Assembly: GCA_028095005.1 (NCBI GenBank)
Contig: CM051463.1
Coordinates: forward strand, 60,054,251-60,118,250
DNA length: 64,000 nt
From: Rhynchospora pubera
Taxonomy: Eukaryota > Streptophyta > Magnoliopsida > Poales > Cyperaceae
Reading direction: 5' to 3'
Shown: one piece after another, positions 60,654 through 64,000 of the stretch
Layout: each line of letters begins with the position of its first letter
Position numbering within the stretch: the first letter of the stretch is position 1
Notes under the pieces: model-generated
The model's database searches: none
What the model was told of the DNA's origin: nothing
What the model saw: the letters and a program-made list of their open reading frames with translations, nothing else
Position numbers and translations under genes: made by a program

Positions 60654-62266
60654 ATGAAAAGCAGCGATCAAGCTTCGCCTCCCTTAGAAATCTCTTGGAA
60701 GGCAAAGAAGAGAAGCAGTGATCAAGCTCCGTCTCTCTCTCCCTCAGAAATCTCCATCTCAGGTGAGTTTGCCTGCTCAATAGAAGTCAGGTAATGCAAA
60801 AACTGGAGCTTATGTACCTCGCCATTTGCAATTTCTGAATTCCTTTTGAGATTGTAGTTGATGATTGATGCTCCAATTAGAACAAATTGGGACTTGCATG
60901 CTCCAATTAGGATTTGGATATATTTTTCGAATTGATTGGTGTATTTTAATTCTGTATTTTAATTAGTCTTAATTTCTTACTATTTATATTATGTTTGTAA
61001 TGTGCTGAAGTGTTGCACTATCAGTCTTGCACAAATTCAGTTGAGTAGAGTCACCTGTGGTTATGGGCAGTTGCCTGATGAATCTATTAATGTGATTCAT
61101 GGCTAGTTTCTGGTTATTTTATCTGTAAATTTTCAAGGTTTAGGTGCTTCAGGTTGTTAGGTTAGGTATTAGGTCAATTCTTATTTTGTAGGTTATCAGG
61201 TCAGGTGTTATATTCAAGACAAAAGAATTCAAGAACTGTGTTTGAGGTTGTATCAGGTTTGGTCTTAGCAGTGTGCTTGCTTTTTGGGTCGGTGCTTCAT
61301 CTTCTTATCATCTTAGGTACAGTTTCGTTTTGTCAGGTCTTGTTCAGTTTCAGTTGGTTAGACTTCAGGTCCAGCCCTGCATGCATGCCACTTGCGCAAA
61401 ATATGCATGGCAGAATACACTCTTTTTCACCAAGGTGCATAAGATGCAATCAGGAAAATGAGTATGCTATGCACTGTTTCTTCTTTTGTGAAGGCTCGAG
61501 AATGGTTTGGTTCGGCGGATGTCTGGGAATTAGAACTGATAGCCTGCCTTTGAACATTTCTGATGCTGTGGAGGCCATTACACAAAACATGAGTGAAGAG
61601 AGAATCCCCATTTTCTGTTACACGCTGTGGGAAATATGGCTAGCAAGAAATGAGATGATTTTTCAAAGTAAAAAATTTGATCCAAGTGGAGTGTGCAAGA
61701 AGATACAGAATTGGGAAGAAAAAAGGAATAATGGTGCTGGAAGCAATAGGTCCATGCTAGTTCCTAAGGAGATGATGCCGTATGAATATGAACCATATGG
61801 TTGGCAAATAATCATAGATGCTTCTTGGGACACCTCACAGAGAGCTGGTAGTGCTTTTCTGGTTTACTGTCAAGGATTGCTGGAAGAAATGGGAATGGAA
61901 AAGCATGACTCAGCTAATCCGTTTCAAGCCGAGGCCAAGACATTATTGAAAGCAATGCAATGGGTTCAGAAACTGATTTATGAAAGGGGTATTCAAAGAG
62001 TGCAAATATTTTGTGATTGCTTTAACTTGGTAAATGCATTGGTGGAGGATAACCTGGACTCAATTCCATCATGGCAAGCAAGGCCGATAATAGCAAATAT
62101 CGCACAGCACATGGAAACTCTAAGAAACATGGTTTGTATTCAGCATGTGAGCAGAGAAGCTGTCAGACCAGCCCATGATATGGCCAATCACGCAAGGAGG
62201 AGGGGTGTCAGCTATCAGGGCATACCTATGGCAGCAATTATGTGCGAGCACAAAATTGGAATTTAA
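60654..62266 (+). CDS. LINE-derived zf-RVT / RNase H protein with a non-LINE first exon
   Basis: Proposed model: exon 1 60654-60762 (MKSSDQASPPLEISWKAKKR…), GT-AG intron, exon 2 61200-62266. The sum is 1,176 nt (391 aa) in frame. Exon 2 carries a zf-RVT-like finger (C-x2-C-x8-H-x4-C in RCIRCNQENEYAMHCFFFC), TLWEIWLARNEMIF, and an RVT_3-type RNase H domain. All four acidic active-site residues are present: IIIDASW (61817), FQAEAK (61931), FCDCFNL (62015) and RPAHDMANHA (62177). The reverse-transcriptase part of a LINE is missing. A TATA-like stretch lies at about 60453. Exon 1 has an internal repeat (SSDQASPPLEIS / SSDQAPSLSPSEIS). It may be a captured or co-opted LINE tail, or a 5'-truncated insertion near a promoter. 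The splice model is inference. Confidence 0.6.
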
Positions 62267-62269
62267 ATT

Positions 62270-63290
62270 GATTCAACATTCTTCCAACAAGTCCAAGAGA
62301 CACCGCCTTGAGTAGATTGTTAGATTTTTATATGTACCCCCAGAATTTTATGATTAGGTTTTTATAATTTAATCTTTTTATTTAATCATTTCTTTATTTT
62401 CTTTTGAGGGTCTTTTCTTCTAGCATTGTTTAGTTTAACACTGGGGGTTTGTACTAGGTAAGATTTTCAGGCGTAAACTTGCTACTTTGTACTTTTCTCA
62501 TGAAGTTTAGTTAATGCATAGCCTATGGGCAGTTCATCAAAAAAAAAGAACGGTTCCCTGCAGCTTCTCTGCTTCAGCGGCTTGTAGAAGCTTTAGTACA
62601 ATATAGTACATAGTACGAGTACGGTTCACATCACATGCCGATGCAGGTTTGAAAGGACGAAGACTAATTTTATCTGCTGGACATGGTCTATTTGTAGTCA
62701 AAGAACCTTATTATCGATAAAAGCACGGATCCAAAAGTGTTAAACCTCTAGATCTAGCGTGTAAACACTTTTTGTTCAGTTCGATTAATTCGATTTGTGG
62801 CTAGATGTCAATCAATAGAAGAAAAAATAATATATTTTGAGTTTAAATCTAAAATGGAAAGAATATTGATTAGAATTATTTATTCTATTTTGGAAAGATG
62901 TTTAATATGGAAAACTTTTATCACCCATAATGTTTTAAATATCTTTGTTATAAAGAAATATTTTCTTTTATTATGTTTTGTATATTGATATGCTGATTTT
63001 AATTTATATCGAATTATAAGTATTTTTAAAATTTTTATTAGCCCGTAAGTGCGGTTACGTTTTTCTAGTTTATAAGAAATAATCTACTAGTTAGAGCTCA
63101 AATAATCTCCAGCGACTAATTATACTATTTTTTTTTTCTTTTTACCACGCAAGATGTGCAGCCGTGAGGAATACAACCCTCTAGCTAGTACTGATGTATG
63201 ATCGTTTTTGTTAATTAAAAATATAAAAATCCCGTAGCATAAGCGGAGCGGAATAGCCGATTGATTTGATCTTTGGTCAAAGAAGACGAT
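62270..63290. other. Intergenic DNA, possible degenerate Helitron 3' end
   Basis: No gene supported. 63041-63068 reads GCCCGTAAGTGCGG then CTAG before T, reminiscent of a worn Helitron terminus, but the hairpin is weak and no 5' end was found. Confidence 0.35.
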
Positions 63291-63299
63291 CCACTCATT

Positions 63300-63467
63300 G
63301 GGGCCGTTTGGATCGCTTAGGAATTTGGAAAATTTGGAAAAGTTGCAATTTCTAAAAATAAATTTATTGGGAAGTGTATAATTTTGTAAAAAATTTGAAT
63401 TGTTTATAATAAATTTATGATAGTAAGATGAAATTTTCTAAATTTTTTGGAGAATCCAAACAGCCCC
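63300..63467. mobile_element. Tourist-like MITE (GGGGCCGTTTGGAT type)
   Basis: 168 bp with inverted ends GGGGCCGTTTGGATC and, from the right, GGGGCTGTTTGGATT. Related to 8269-8425. Confidence 0.75.
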
Positions 63468-63731
63468 GTTTTTGTTTCCTGTGAGACGCAATGTCAGGCT
63501 AATTCTGTTCTAAAAGTAAGGTACGGAATTTTCCTACGGGATGATGTTCAAAAAAAAAAAAAATGGTGGTACAAAATCTCAGAATCAGAAACCTTTTTCT
63601 ACTTCCAAGACCATTAATCTGTAGTCGCTCATTACTTTCTTCTGTCAACTCAAGAAGGCGTGATATAAAAGTTTAATCATTTGTGGTCTATATGTTAGGT
63701 GTATTTCCGGGTCTACATCATCTCACTAGAT

Positions 63732-63878
63732 GGTCCGTTTGGATAGCTATGGAAAGAAGGAAATAAGTGGGAAGAAGTATTGAGAAGTGTGTAACTTTGT
63801 GAAGAGTTTGGATTGTTTATAATTTTTTTCTTCCCATCTTTCTTCTTCCTCTTCTTCTTTTCTCATCCAAACGCAAGC
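63732..63878. mobile_element. Tourist-like MITE, sister of 5820-5960
   Basis: The ends GGTCCGTTTGGATA / ATCCAAACGCAAGC are partly decayed. The interior GAAGTGTGTAACTTTGTGAA and the TTCTTCCTCTTCTTC tract match the first copy. Confidence 0.75.
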
Positions 63879-64000
63879 AGAGATAAGAATTAATAGTTAT
63901 AGATAAAATATCTCTCTGTTTTTTTTGGCACTAGTAATTAAGAAACTAAATATGCATTAGAATAATATAACATCAATTTTGTAATTAAACATGAAAAATG

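Noticed and set aside
63041..63068. Possible second Helitron 3' terminus
   Set aside because: CTAG before T is present, but the stem is weak and no matching TC start could be placed; kept only as a note.

Overview
This is a stretch of plant nuclear DNA. Genes carry GT-AG introns and the intergenic space is A/T-rich. The protein families are plant ones: PADRE/DUF4228, GT92 galactan synthase, a plant subtilase and a DUF629 ubiquitin-hydrolase-related protein. Intergenic DNA is crowded with small DNA transposons. I cannot name the species; an angiosperm is likely.

Layout. 0.85-4.7 kb (minus) holds a broken DUF629 zinc-finger gene, with a hAT element in its first intron and a LINE reverse-transcriptase fragment abutting its first exon. 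6.6-7.2 kb and 20.6-21.2 kb (both minus) are two intronless PADRE/DUF4228 paralogues. The 13 kb between them is almost entirely mobile DNA: a hAT, two Tourist-like MITEs, a 3.6-kb MULE with long terminal inverted repeats, and a 2.4-kb MULE inserted in a foldback MITE. 23.9-25.0 kb has two more hAT-type elements. 26.9-29.7 kb (minus) is an intact five-exon GT92 gene (505 aa). 30-43 kb has no convincing gene, but contains a CGATAC-rich hAT, several MITEs and a Helitron. 43.7-45.1 kb (plus) is a small coiled-coil protein gene with a 5'-UTR intron, convergent with an intact eleven-exon subtilase (771 aa; 45.7-50.7 kb, minus). 53.3 kb has an LTR remnant. 54.3-57.5 kb (minus) has a partial transposase-like exon preceded by repeated micro-exon-like segments, with a Ds-like hAT in an inferred intron. 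60.6-62.3 kb (plus) is a LINE-derived RNase H gene that appears joined to a non-LINE leader exon. MITEs and a possible Helitron end close the window.

The most distinctive signal is a set of non-autonomous hAT elements. Four have exact 8-bp target duplications plus ends filled with a short reiterated word (two TTCCG-type, one CGATAC, one ATCCGT). A fifth (GTGTCG) has an imperfect duplication, and a sixth is a short MITE with an exact duplication but no such word. Two MULEs with 9-bp duplications and one Helitron with a textbook terminus were also delimited. The host genes do not form a pathway. PADRE proteins are linked to stress responses, GT92 to cell-wall galactan synthesis, and subtilases to apoplastic proteolysis. 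No wholly new system is claimed.
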